64,000 bases of DNA from Diogma glabrata (Eukaryota; Arthropoda; Insecta; Diptera; Cylindrotomidae): assembly GCA_963693315.1 (NCBI GenBank), contig OY856186.1, forward strand, positions 76,916,042 through 76,980,041, read 5' to 3'. Positions 9,769 to 21,571 of this stretch are shown here, in pieces. The notes below the pieces were generated by a model. That model worked only from the letters and a program-made list of their open reading frames with translations, did not search any database and was not told the origin of the DNA. Positions within the stretch are counted from its first letter, which is position 1. Each line of letters starts with the position of its first letter. The translations under genes and the position numbers were made by a program.

Positions 9769-10496
9769 ATTTTTCTGTTCCGATGTTTACCGCAATGGCA
9801 CTGCAAAAGGGGGATAAGGTAATAAATTCAAAAAATTTTATATGGGATTTCATACAAAACACAACTTGAATAATTTTAAAAATTATCTATGAAATTTCTC
9901 ATTTTACTACAATTAATTAATTTAAATTTGTTCATTTTAATAATTTTGTTTGTTCAAACTTAACAAAGTATTATAATAAATTTCACAAATAAAATTAAAT
10001 TTAATTGTTTTAGTTTTGATATATATACTGTCGATAAAAGCATAGCTTTCGAAATATGTATATAGTAAATAAAAACTATTAGTTAACAAGAAATTGGCGT
10101 TTTTATTTTAATTTTATTATTGAAATTTATTAAATTTGTTTATGAACTATTATTGACTATATATTAAGCATAATATATAAAATATATTATTTTTTCTGTC
10201 CGTAAAACAAATACGAAAATGGGTTAAATTTTTCATACATACAACTTTGTATGGGAAATTTTGGCAATTTTTATGTTTCTTTCTTGAGAGACTTAAAAAT
10301 AATATTTTATATATTACGCCTAATACTTTATAGTCAAATTAAAATTGTTCAATTGTGGTAAAATGAGAAATTTCTTTGATAACTTTTAAAATTATTCAAG
10401 CTGTGTTTTGTATGGAATCCTATATAAAATTTTTGTGATTTTTTCTCTTATACCCCTTTTGCAGCGTCATTGCGGTAAATACCGGAACAGAAAAAT
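9769..10496. mobile_element. Inverted-repeat (fold-back) element, 0.73 kb
   Basis: The left arm 9769-9914 is the reverse complement of the right arm 10351-10496, with moderate divergence. Shared landmarks are the tttctgttccg outer end, tttaccgcaatg, a cataca-aaacacaacttgaa block and aaatttctcattttac. A second, inner inverted pair lies at about 10150-10200 and 10280-10340. There is no ORF. A fragment of the same arm recurs at 15308-15375. I cannot assign a superfamily because no target duplication is obvious. Confidence 0.8.
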
Positions 10497-10916
10497 CGCT
10501 CTATAGAATAAATTCCATTGAATAAATATATAAGGAAGTATCACTACGTGTACGTACACAAATAATCGGTGAAGCATTTTTTTTAATGTGTTTGTTAGGT
10601 TGCCACTTACTGTCAATGTCATTTCATTTGTTTACGTCGTATTTTAAACAAACTAAAGTTTTTTTCTGAATTTTGTTCTTAAAATATTGAATTGTAATTC
10701 AATTTTATACAAATTTGTATTTAAACTGTTTTTTTCACAAAATTAATTGTGTTTATATAGCTATTTTTTATTCATAAAAATGGCGCGCTGCATCAAAACA
10801 TGTAAAAAAAAATATCAAAATTACATAGCATTTTGCTGCTAAAATTACTTACATCAGGTTAGGATATTTTGATAAAAAATGTTAAAAAAACAATTTAGCA
10901 TATATTTTTAATATAT
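10497..10916. other. No recognisable feature
   Basis: AT-rich sequence with poly-A and poly-T runs. No gene seen. ATAT at 10913-10916 is the left target duplication of the solo LTR. Confidence 0.6.
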
Positions 10917-11513
10917 TGTGACGATTGTGGAAGACGATAGAACACAACAACGATAGAACATCTTTCGAGAAAATACTCGTTAGAGAAAATAGTTCTACAA
11001 AAGAAATATAAAAATCAAATAAAACCAAATCAAAGTAAACATAAAGTAAAGTAAACTATTAGAGAATAGGTATAAATCAACAAATTAAAAACAGTAGATT
11101 TCACATCTAGGTGTCAATATTTGAAGATCGTCTTATTATGTTTATGTTGATAAAGAAAAGAAAAAAAGGGTGTGTTCTGTCTAGAATATTGTCGAGATAT
11201 TGAGGATATTTCATGTAGTATATATAAGAGGTGTCGTTAGAGGATAAGATTAGTATAAATTTGTCAACGATAGAAAACGTATAAAATTTAGCAGTGATAT
11301 AGGCGAGTTACAATTAACAGTGTTATAAGTAAAAATAAAAATAATTATAAGTGGTGAAATATTGTTAGTACAGGGGAATAGTAATAGGAGAAATATTTTT
11401 ACTGTAAAATCTTGAACGAATAACATTATAACTTTTAGAAAATCCATTGTGTTTTAAATTTCCTAATTTAGTGATCGAACTAAATAATTGTAACTCGGCT
11501 AAGAAACGTTACA
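10917..11513 (+). repeat. Ty3/gypsy-type solo LTR
   Basis: The 597-bp sequence begins TGTGACG and ends CGTTACA. It is flanked on both sides by ATAT (10913-10916 and 11514-11517), the four-base duplication and target preference known for the 17.6/297 branch of gypsy elements. A TATA-like tatatataagagg lies near 11219. There is no internal coding region, so it is a solo LTR left by LTR-LTR recombination. It resembles the LTRs at 18949-19634 and 33425-34301 (shared gagttcgatcact-type phrase) in the opposite orientation. Confidence 0.86.
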
Positions 11514-12325
11514 ATATTTACAATAAGTTTGTGTTACAAAATTAATTATTTTCTAATTTAATTTTACATTTAATTTCTCCAATGTAAGGTTGCCCTAATG
11601 TCAAAACAATTTTGTTAGACACGCCCATTCACAAGGATTGTATAAAGTCATTGTTTGTTATGAAAAGTGTGTGCAAAAAATATGAATTTGAATATGATTT
11701 AAATTTTAAACGGATTTGATCTAAAATTTTTAATAGTGAAATATATTGCTCAAACATATATAACCATAAGGATTTTCAATTTAACTACGATATCTATACA
11801 TTTTATTATTAGTTTATTAGTTGAAGTATGGTTAAACATAAATTAAGTTAAGTTAATTTGGTCAATATTTAGGAACAATCATCTTTTAAAGTGGGTTTAA
11901 AGGTATTGTGGAGTGTCAAAAAACCTATGCCAATTTCGTTATACTAAACGAATGAACTTATGTATTAAAATTTTTGTATTGACCAAAAGTTCATTAAAAA
12001 CAGAATTTTGCTTTTATGTATTTAATGTTTAAAAATATCCAGAAAAAAATTATTAAAATAAAATCAACAAAATATATAACTTAGTCTTATTCATTATCTT
12101 TTATTTGAGCAGAAACCAAGTGGGAATACATTTTTTCTAAAATAACGATTAAGTTAAACGAGAAATAATTAAAATTTTGAATAAAACCTGCCACCTGCCA
12201 TAAAACCTGCCACCTAATTGTTATGTTTGTGTAACTATATACACAAGTTATACACAGTACCACCGTATGATTAAATACAAACACCCTCAAACGCACCAAT
12301 ACTATAATTTGGATGCTTCACTCCA
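11514..12325. other. No gene; small duplication
   Basis: AT-rich. A short tandem duplication of aaaacctgccacct occurs at about 12184-12217. No coding or structural signal otherwise. Confidence 0.6.
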
Positions 12326-14008
12326 TTGGCGTAACTAAGAAATTGTTCCTGGGTGGGCCTGGCCCCGTAATATTGCTGATTAAAATAATAAAAATTTCCC
12401 AATAATAAAAATAATAACTATTTGAGGTTAATTTTCAATTTGACTGTCATTTATATTTTTTTTACTAGAGTGCAATGTGTTATTTAAGATATTAAGACAT
12501 ATATATTTGGGGAAATAATAAATCTTTAAATTTAAAAATTATTAAATTATCAATAAATTAATTATTAAATTAAAAAACAATAAATGAAAAAGAGCCTCTT
12601 TGGAATGCTTATGTTTCACAAATTAAAATTGGAAAAAATCATATAAAAATATAATTTATTTTTATCAGTAGAAAATTTTTATAAAGCCTTACCTTGTACC
12701 TTTTAAACAAAAAAATAAAATCAAAATCGGTTAAACCGTTTAAGGACAATTTAATTTTAAACTTTCCTTGTCTCTAAATTTCTTAACATATTTCGTGCCA
12801 CCCGGTGTCAAAACTAAGGAAAAAATACAATCATAATCAGTTTTTTTAATTATATAAACGATTAATGAAGTTTCAAGAAAACGGAAATTTTCCTGATTCG
12901 ATTTTCCATCTGTGGTTATTAATTATTTAGATAAATGATTGCGTATTTGTTGTCGAAAGCAACTTTGAGTTCGACAAAACTTACGCAGAAGTTGTAAGAA
13001 ACCATATATGGCAGAAAAAATTAACCACTAATTGTAGCCATTCGAAAATTGTTGCAAAATTTGTGGAATCTGAAAAACCGAATCGGTGAAAAACAAGAGA
13101 TGCAAAATCGTAATCGCTAGTTAGGGAATACAATCCACGATTTTTGAATCGCGGGGTTGTAGGATTCATAAATTTGGAATCCCGGGCTCCCGATCAAAAC
13201 AGTGATGTATAGGTAAAAACTTTTATGCGACTTTGACTTGGAACGGCAAATATGTTTAATGTGCCACAAAAGCAACGTTTCCATTCTGCAAATATTTTAA
13301 TACTTCAGATGTTTCAGTTATACTCTCCTTAATGCGTGTTATTGAGGCATTCGTCAATCCACGAGCTAATGCGACCAATCCACGAGCTAATAAAAAAACT
13401 TAGAGCTAAAATGCAAATATATTTGCTAAAAAATATTCAGCAACAAAACTAAATTTGGGTTGTTAATAATCCAAATGCTAGTGGCATATTCATTGATCAT
13501 GCGACGTATGGTCTTCTTCATTAAAGCCCGCATATATAGAGTTATATGATATTTTATTAATTCGAAGAAACAATAGCGTGACAACAAAACGAACTCCATA
13601 ACTAAGATTTAAGATGCTACTGTTGACCAAAAAGAGTTCGGTATTAGCTTTCAATAATTCTTGGATTCCGGGATCGAAAAAACGTATTTTGATCCCCCCA
13701 AAATCCCGTGATTCAACAACCGCAGATTTGCAATCCCTATTGTTAGTGTTAATTAGAATCCAAAAATATCAATTTTTCACAAAACATAAATAGTGCTAAA
13801 TTTTTTTATGTTCCAGTGTTCCGGTATGGTTTTAAGTCTTATGTTTTATAAGGAAATAATTGTAAAAACTGATTTATTTAGTAAAAAAATACAATTTCGT
13901 TTTCTCTAACAGGCACATTAATTCTTCATAAACTTCATTTTCTAGGGGGGGGGGGGCAAAATCCATCTAGGGGGCCAGGCCCTCTGGGACCCTACCTAGC
14001 TACGCCAA
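12326..14008. mobile_element. Candidate DNA transposon with TTGGCGTA ends
   Basis: The left end TTGGCGTAACTAAG...GGCCTGGCCCC (12326-12366) is an imperfect inverted match of the right end, which reads CCTTGGCGTAGCTAGG...GGCCTGGCCCCC from 14010 inwards. The span is 1683 bp. The interior carries a run of about 12-14 G near 13937-13950 and no intact ORF. I find no convincing target duplication, so the superfamily is open; a hAT-like origin is a guess. Confidence 0.65.
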
Positions 14009-14429
14009 GGTTAACTCAAAAAGTCTAGTCACTCTTCCTTAGATATTTATTCAATGAGCTGTGTTTTGTATGCAGAGATAAGAAACAAACAACTTTGAGT
14101 TTGTTTGTGCAAAACGAAATAATGTTTTAGTTTGTTTGTATTCTATTTCCTGATATTAACGACTGTTTGATCACCGGCATCTTGTTCTGGACATATTATT
14201 TTTATACATCCATACACCTCATTTTTTTCATCATAGAAAACACATTCAAATTCTCACTTTTAAGATACAAAAAAGCAGCTGTCTTGTGAATTGCAATTAG
14301 TTATGACTTCCATTTTCCCTCAAAAATTTTGCCGATACTTATTCGCAAATCATTTACCATATGTCACCGCAAATCATTTACCACTAATCGAAACTATTTT
14401 TAAGTAAGTCTTGAGATGCAAAATTTAGG

Positions 14430-14870
14430 ATAAACACTTGTAAATTGACGGTTCGTTGCTGGTTTCCAGTTCAAGAGTGGTTCGATTTTGAATCGTTCAA
14501 CAAATGCTAATAAATATTGAAGAGTTTCTGAATCAATTCCCACTAGCTCAATACCCCTTTATTTTCTCAAAGTTGTCTATGATGAATTTTATCATATCAA
14601 CTTTTGAGTTCCAGCGGGTCGTTCCTTCCAATTTGAGTGTAGTCGATAAATAGTTTTGTAGGTTTAATGACCGCTTGAAGTAATAAACTGCATTACAACA
14701 TGCTTGTCAAATCTTTAAACCAAAATATTACCAAGATATTTTTGATCAAATAATCAGCACAACTAATTCTATTGCACTTTTCAAGCGCTTTCACCATATT
14801 ACGTCCTCGGTCGGTGACAAAAACTAATCTTTTCCTAATATATATCTAAAACAATCCCAAACAACACTTC
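14430..14870 (-). pseudogene. hAT-superfamily transposase relic
   Basis: The minus-strand translation of about 14725-14820 reads LVFVTDRGRNMVKALEKCNR, the conserved hAT block around the catalytic Asp (family form: TDRG-N---AL). It continues with SCADYLIKNIL, where hAT proteins have a Cys-His-containing helix. Further downstream, towards 14430, are traces of the TRWNS-type region and WELIQKLFNIY. Several stops interrupt it. It lies just outside the TTGGCGTA element and could be an older separate insertion. Confidence 0.75.
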
Positions 14871-15307
14871 GTTGATGTGGACGTTTTGCACGTATTTTAA
14901 ATATTTTTTGGTTTAATTTTGTGTGAATTTCACTAGTGTCCATTATCTTTGTGTTTGATTTAAAATTTCAACGGACTTTAAAAAACGATCATGATATTTA
15001 AATTCTTATGCATTTAAAAATAAAAATAAAATACATTACTTTCCATAAAAAATAGTAGTATATCACAATGTACACTGCACGGTGCTTATCAGTGATTTAA
15101 TTCAAATGAGGAAATTGATGTAATATGTAAGTAACAAACAAAAGTAGAATAATGAACCAAATTGTAGAACTTAAACAGAAAGGCAAAAAACGAAATAGAA
15201 GGAATCAAAATAATTTTGTTGCTTTTTTTTCTTTTTATTTTGTTTGAACGTAAAAGTATAGAATGGAAATAGAAGTAAACCAAAAATTTTATTTCTATTT
15301 CTCATCA
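14871..15307. other. No recognisable feature
   Basis: AT-rich sequence. No gene or repeat seen. Confidence 0.55.
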
Positions 15308-15375
15308 CTGTTTGTATGAAATCCCATATAAAATTTTTTGATTGCGGTAAACACCGGAGCAGAAAAATCGCTCTT
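15308..15375. repeat. Fragment of the fold-back element arm
   Basis: The sequence tttgtatgaaatcccatata and the following ttgcggtaaacaccgg-agcagaaaaatcgct match the right arm of the element at 9769-10496. Only about 70 bp are retained. Confidence 0.75.
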
Positions 15376-16846
15376 ATTTTTCGATTTAGTGTACATCGTG
15401 CTTATATTGAATCGTTTAGCTAGACACAGTCGTCAAAATGACATTAATACTGGATTACACAGTGTTTTGATTAAATTCCTCTATTTACATTTTTATTGTA
15501 TCAATAACATATCAATACAATAATTTATTCAATTGTTATAAATATCCGACCTATATAAAACATATTTTAATAATCTTAATGATCAGTTGTTGGTTTATTT
15601 TTTTTATATCTAAAAATGTTAAAAAATAGATGTAGCTAAAAACTTCAAATTAAAACCATATTAATATATATTTGTTTCTTTTACTCCTTCGACAATTTAA
15701 AGAAAATAGACAAGAACAAAAGAATAAAATGTTTTTCAGTTTTTGTGACATTCAACCAACTTCATTACATTAGTTCGTCCATATTCGTCGTCTTGATAGT
15801 AGAAGCATCTTTTCTTTTTCTCAATTAAATTCATTGATAAACAGTTTTTTTATTTGAATTTTTATTTAATAATTTCAACACAATAAACGTGTTAAATATT
15901 GTAAATAAAGTTGTTATTCTAATATCTAGTGTTTAATATATGTTTTGAAAGTGAATTAATATAAATATATAAAGAAAATAAAGTGTAGACTTGTAGTCGC
16001 CAAAAAATGTTATTCGCTTGAAAAAAAATAAAAGAAAAAAGTTTAATTTCAATTTTTTTTGTTCTTCACTTTTTTTAAATATAGAAGAGAGACGCTGTAT
16101 TTATTGTTTGAATTCTCTTTTCGATTTAATAATATTATTTTTTTTTATATTTTAACTTCCTTCAATTTAATTTCTTGTTTATGAAGAATTAAATCTTGAA
16201 ATTATATTTCAATAAAATAATAATAAAACAAAAAAAAATTAAATAAACAGACAGACGACGACTTCTTAGCGTAGACAGCTAACACTGTTAGAAATTTTGT
16301 TATTTTAAGGTAAGATTTTAATATATATAAAAATTTAATATATTCTTTTTATTTTCATTTAAATTAAATTTTCGATTGAAATTTTGTATTACATATAATT
16401 GTTTTGTGTTCTAGGAATATAACGTATTATTATTATTTTATTTGAAGAAAATCGGTTTTTGATTCATGGTAAATTTGAATGAGTCATGTTATTTTTGACT
16501 TTGACATTAGTACGATCCTCAATGAGTGTTGATAATTCTGATTAAAAAAAACAATACATATTCCTAAGAATATATCGAATCGAGTGGGATTTAATTCTGA
16601 ATACTATAAAAAAGTTTGATTCTGAGATTCTCTATGATTGTCTGGATTTAAAAATAAATCTCTAAAATGGGTATGTTTAATAAAAAATATATTATTTGTG
16701 TTTGCATTTTTCATAATAATTAAAGTTAGTTAATTTTAAAATTTTTAGTTTAAATGAAATAAATTTTGGGTTTTTTTTTGTATGCAATGAAATTGTTTGA
16801 CATTGGACTAGGCGCAAAGATTTTTTTTAAATTTGATATAGAATCA
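15376..16846. other. AT-rich; possible untranslated exon with donor at 16309
   Basis: No coding region is visible. The stretch ending at 16309 (cagacagacgacgacttctt ... tattttaag, followed by gtaagattt) looks like a non-coding first exon with a near-consensus 5' splice site between 16309 and 16310. It is on the same strand as Mad, 18 kb upstream, so a Mad 5'-UTR exon is possible but unproven. A second GGTATGT donor-like site follows an ATG at about 16667. Confidence 0.25.
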
Positions 16847-17414
16847 TAGTCCCTGGGCCTTCACCTACATAATTTTGTGATTACCACATATTTTATACTT
16901 CGTGATGCACCTGTTTTTGACGAGCCTGAAAACATTTGTTCTATGATTTTTCTCAAATCGTCCGCTTTTGCTTTGGACAAGCTCCGAAAAATGCCGATTG
17001 CCCAAGATCTTGTAAATTTGCTACCACATTTATTTTTTTTGACTGTGGAGGTTGGAAATTTGTTTTAGAATACGAGGGTAAGCTTGTCCGACCAAAATGT
17101 GTTTGCTATTGTCGAGTCCGACAACTGACTTTTTGGATGTTTGGGGTTGTCGGACTAGACAATAGCAGACAAATTTTTGTCGGACAAGGTTACCCTTGTG
17201 TTCTAAATCAAATTTCCAACCCCCATAGTTAAAAAAAACAAAAATTTACAAGATCCCGGGCAATCGGCATTTTTCGGAGCTTGCCCAAAGCAAAAGCGGC
17301 CGATTTGAAAAAAATCGCAGAACAAATGTTTTCGGGCTCGTCAAAGACAGGCGCATCACGAAGTATAAAATATTTGGTAATCACAAAATTATGTAGGTGA
17401 AGGCCCAGGGACTA
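16847..17414. mobile_element. Long palindrome (snap-back MITE), 568 bp
   Basis: The left half beginning TAGTCCCTGGGCCTTCACCT is the near-exact reverse complement of the right half, which ends at 17414. Landmarks are shared along both arms, for example aatcggcatttttcggagct, gcatcacgaagtataaaat, and an inner ttgtcggact/agtccgacaa pair. The arms are about 265 bp with a loop of about 30 bp. TCA flanks both ends (16844-16846 and 17415-17417), a possible 3-bp target duplication. There is no real coding content: the short ORFs are mirror images of each other. Confidence 0.9.
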
Positions 17415-17652
17415 TCACTCACTGAGGCAAATATAATCAAAACGAGTCAAACGGTTCAAGATACAGCCCTTTGAAAAAGCAAAATTCATACAAAATTACA
17501 CTTGTTTGACAAGATGTTATTCAAATATGTTCCTTCTACAAAATGTACCATCCCTATTTCCTATGTACTTATAAGATAAACAGATCAAAAGTGTCCCTTT
17601 TACTTACCCTAAAAAAATAAAAAAAAATCCGCTTGCGCCTAAGTTCAAGTAA
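17415..17652. other. No recognisable feature
   Basis: AT-rich spacer between the palindrome and the LINE fragment. Confidence 0.5.
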
Positions 17653-18297
17653 TGTGTAGTGTTGAAATCGAAATTGGATCTCGATAAATATCGGATACCT
17701 AGTTACGAATTAGAACATTCCTTTTATAACAAGCATGGTTTCGGTGTATTTGCTCGAGATTCACTTTCATGTAAGAGAATTAAGGCCTACGAATTGAAGT
17801 CTAAGCACCATAATTCTCTAGCACTGAAGATCTCAGGTGTTGATGAAACTATGTTTATAATAGGATCAGTCAGATCCCCAAATGATTAGTTGATTAGTGA
17901 TTAGTTTAACTGTGATGATTAACTGATTAGTTTAACTGTGAAACTTGAAAATTAAAAAGTGTTAATATCTCGAAATGTCAAAAATTCAAGATACGGCCTT
18001 TGTGGTTAGCACGGCAGTACGGACTACCCCAAAGCAAGACTGGCCATTCTTGGAGACTTTAATATTCATAATAAAGAATGGCTTAAGTATTTGTCGCGCA
18101 CTGACGACGTAGGAAGACAAGCAGAACTGATACTCGCAGATTATCACGCGTTTGACGCGAATGATAGAATGTCCCACTAGAATCCCAGATAATTCATGTC
18201 GTAACAATAATTTGCTGGATCTGTTTTTGACAAACGAACCAGATACTACGAAGACAAAAGTTGAACAACCCCTCGGAACATCGGACCATTTACTAAT
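17653..18297 (+). pseudogene. LINE endonuclease-domain fragment
   Basis: Two pieces of an apurinic-type endonuclease (EEP fold) are visible. One is an N-terminal piece (17659-17889) with GFGVFARDSL. The other is a C-terminal piece from about 18045 with LGDFNIHNKEW, the conserved GDFN-H active-site segment, followed by a frame change and then NLLDLFLTNEPDTTKTKV and the SDHLLI motif (catalytic His). Between them at 17890-18000 sequence is missing or scrambled. The last part is the same family as the LINE at 25629-28068, which begins at about the point where this one ends. It is cut at 18297 by the CAAGGTTGGC element. Confidence 0.87.
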
Positions 18298-21033
18298 CAA
18301 GGTTGGCAAATATCATGATATTTATATAAATATCAAAATATCCCATATATATCAGATATATATCCGATATATATCATGTTCTGATATTTATTTTTGAATA
18401 AGTCATTTATCTTAAATATTATTCAATATATGGCCCCTTCCACACTTGTATGCAGTGCAGCGCATCACTTCCTCGTTTCTTACCTCTTTGCCTATAAACT
18501 AAATTCAAATATGGCAACTCCAATTTAGTTTATCGGCAATTTATCAAGCCCATTCGTCTATCTTCAATTGCACAAGTCCAAATGACGAATACGCTTACTT
18601 GCTTTGCTTTGTCTTGTTTATTTGGCCAAATTGCATTATCAACACCTATACAATATTGTACAACTGGTCCAGTAATGGTCAATTACTGGCGACCAGTAAT
18701 TCAGCAATGGCCGGGTACTGGCATCCATGACTCATAGTACTGGCAACTATGATTCGATCATTAACATAATTTTACTTGTTCATAACTTCGTACAATAAAT
18801 GGCTGCTATTTATTTGCCAGAGAGAAAAACAGCAATGGCCCATACAATGGTGTACAACTGGTAACAGACCAATAATGATGACCAGTATTGCAGCAATGAC
18901 CGAATACTGGCAACCATGGCAGGGTCATAAAAAAAAATAAAATATTATTGTTACGTTTTTCCAAACTTCCTTCGAATTGGTCTAACTCACAATTCGATAA
19001 ACGTAATTCCCAATCTTTTTCTGAGTTCGATCACTGATTAGTAAGCAAACACACCAGGTTTTATTAAGTATTCAACAACTTAATTGTTCCACAACAACAG
19101 GAAAACAATACAGCAAACAATATTCCTAACTAGAATATTCTTTCAACAGCTTCAGAAACTCCAACGGTTTATTGTAGAAATTTCCAGTACACCACGTTCA
19201 AAATAATACACAAAATATTTCTTCTCAATAACACTTAAAACTTTATTTACAAAAACTTATTTTAAATATCACTTTTATAATTTTCACTTTACTATCGCAG
19301 GTTTAAAATAAAACTAATTCTACATTTAATTTCACTTTACTGTCGCAGGTCTAAACAAAAACTAATTCAAAACTACAATAGGTAATTTTCTTATATACCT
19401 TCTGCAATACTTCTAGATAATTCGACATCACTTTCCAGAAACCTTGAGAAAATATTAGAATATTCGATTATTTTACGTTATGTTGATTTGATTCATAAAA
19501 TCGTTTATGTTGACCCTATTTCTAAGAAGAGACAACAACAACAATATTCATTTCATTAATTTGTCTGTTGTGTTTTGTTGATTTTATTTTCCTGGAAGTG
19601 ACCGTAATCGTCTAGATTTTTCTTAATCGTAACATTATCATACGTAAATTTTAATAAATTCTATACAAAATAATTAAAATAAAGTAAGTGTTCAGAGAAA
19701 AAAAATTTAAAACTTATACCAATTTTAACATAACATATTATCAGTCTTTTAGCAGAGATGCGATAAATAAATTGTTCAAACTATAAGTATATGTCTAAAA
19801 TGGATAACACTCTGGCGTATTTTAACCAAACGACAAAGACCGGCCAATTTATGGTCCAGTACTGGCCCAATAACAATAGCCAATTGATGTTAACCATTAA
19901 CGTGTCATTACTTAGCCATTTATAGTAAACTGGTAATTTTCTAAAACCGTAGATCGGATGATTCATGGTTTCAGCAATGGTCCAATAACCATAGTCATGT
20001 ATTGTTTACCATTTATGGGCTAGTGTTTAACCATTCAAAGGTAAATAAATACTGGCTATTTTCTGTTAACCATAGATCAACCGATGGTTAATTCTAATTT
20101 CTAATACTGGCCCAATAACAAAAATCAAGTCCTGTTAACTATTAATGGACTAGTGCTTGGTCGTATTTCAAATTTTGGAGTCCCGTGCTTGGGTAGTCAT
20201 TTCATTCCACCACACCATTGGTGGTGTATTTCTGAACTAAGAATGAAATACATATTTTTAAAATGGTGTAGATTCAGTTAAAAGCGCCATTACAAATGGA
20301 ATGAAGACTGAAATAATTATATTTAAATAAGGAAATATATGCTTCTTCTCTTTGGTGGTTGTTGTAACGTTTACTTACCTAAAATCAATGGTCAAGCATA
20401 AATTAGCTAGGTGATGACTGATGAGGTGCATTTAAAGCCATGTCGCTTCTTTGATAAAGCTTTCTTAACTTCTAAAGGCTGCTCTAGTTTAAAATCGACT
20501 TCCAGTTTCCCAAGCACGATTTGCCTGACCATGAAATACGGTCAAGCACTGGCCCATAAATGGTAAACAGTACTTTGCTTTTGTTATTAAGCCAGTACTA
20601 GAAACATTCTTCGGCCGATCTATGGTTTATACTTTATAGAATAGAGTCAGTATATAGTTACCTTTGAATGGCCAAGTAATGGTAAACAATACTTGGCTAT
20701 TGTTATTGGGCCATTACTGGAACCATAAATCGGGCGATATTAGGTTTATAGAATACCAAGTACACTTTAGTTTAAATGGCCAACCAATGGCTAGTTAATG
20801 GCTAACATTAATTGACTATTGTTATTAGGGCAGTAATACAGTCATGAATTGGCCGATCTATGTCAGTTGGTTAAAATTTACTAGACTAAAATTCATTTTA
20901 GAAATACTTATTTGAATATTTTTTATCTATAGCTACTATTCGCCTCTCAACTAAAAGACTATGGTAATATTGAGAACGTTGGTATAAGTTTTATAATGTT
21001 TTTCATTGACATTTTTATTTTATTTTAAACTAG
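18298..21033. mobile_element. hAT-like non-autonomous element (CAAGGTTGGC family), copy 1, left part
   Basis: It begins CAAGGTTGGCAAATATC within the LINE fragment. The next 2 kb is the reverse complement of the complete copy at 41826-43822, including the shared ggtgatgactgatgaggtgc block at about 20410-20430. The element carries many diverged repeats of a phrase like ggccattactggaccat. From about 20510 a second arm reads back through the same repeats in inverted order. It is interrupted by a solo LTR (18949-19634) and at 21034 by a large nested block. The second arm resumes at 30450. No transposase ORF is present. Confidence 0.82.
18949..19634 (-). repeat. Ty3/gypsy-type solo LTR with TTAT duplication
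   Basis: It starts TGTTACG and ends CGTAACA, length 686 bp, with TTAT on both sides (18945-18948 and 19635-19638). The minus strand carries a tatataaga promoter-like box (+ strand cttatata near 19391). It is the same family as 33425-34301, sharing aagcaaacacaccaggtttt and accttgagaaaatat. It is inserted in the CAAGGTTGGC element, so it is younger than that element. Confidence 0.9.
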
Positions 21034-21140
21034 CAGGACCCGGCGTGCTTTGCTACGCTTATAAATAAAGTTTTTGCGCAAACATTTTGTTGACGTAGGA
21101 GCAATGATTTCAAAAAGTGATAATGAGAAATAATAGCATA
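21034..21140 (+). repeat. Helitron-like terminal repeat (CTAGCAGGACCCGGCG)
   Basis: The sequence from ctagcaggacccggcgtgct through gacgtaggagcaatgatttc is almost the same as 63893-64000 at the window end. It marks the exact left border of the nested block, because the CAAGGTTGGC element sequence stops here and resumes at about 30450. The phrase resembles the ctagctgacccggcg ends at 22596-22699, near helicase-coding sequence. The Helitron assignment is inference. Confidence 0.65.
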
Positions 21141-21149
21141 TAATTTTTA

Positions 21150-21320
21150 ATTTTACTTCGGTCTGAAAGACCTAAGTATTACATTCATGAGCCAAAAGCG
21201 AAATTCTTACCCCCACTTTTTTTGGCATTTCTCGACGTTTTAGGACCTACTGATTCTAAAAAAGCAAAAAAAAAATGTATGTCTGTCTGCCGGCCGTCCG
21301 TCCGTCATTACCTACGCTGC
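21150..21320 (+). repeat. Dispersed repeat A, copy 2
   Basis: Matches the reverse complement of 9480-9635, including the tcgacgttttaggacctact region. It continues into a c/g-rich microsatellite-like gtccgtccgtc at about 21296-21306. Confidence 0.7.
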
Positions 21321-21571
21321 AGGGAAAACCGCTGGAGGGATTTCAAACATTTTTTTTTCTAAAAATAGATATTCACAAGGGACAGGTCCGAAAGGACGCT
21401 GTGTTCGATAACTACCGGAAGTATGTCAAAAAAATCATTATGTGTGTCAAAAATAGCAAATTTTTATATTTTTGGCTTAAAAAACGTTAATTTAAGTGAT
21501 TACGAGTAGGAAAATTAAATTTGGAGAAATCTTGATGGTCGGGATTGGTATGTGAGATCAAAAACTACATT

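Noticed and set aside
16877..17232. Two overlapping ORFs of 63 and 98 codons
   Set aside because: They fall inside the palindrome. Open frames there are mirrored by chance in both arms and show no codon-level conservation.
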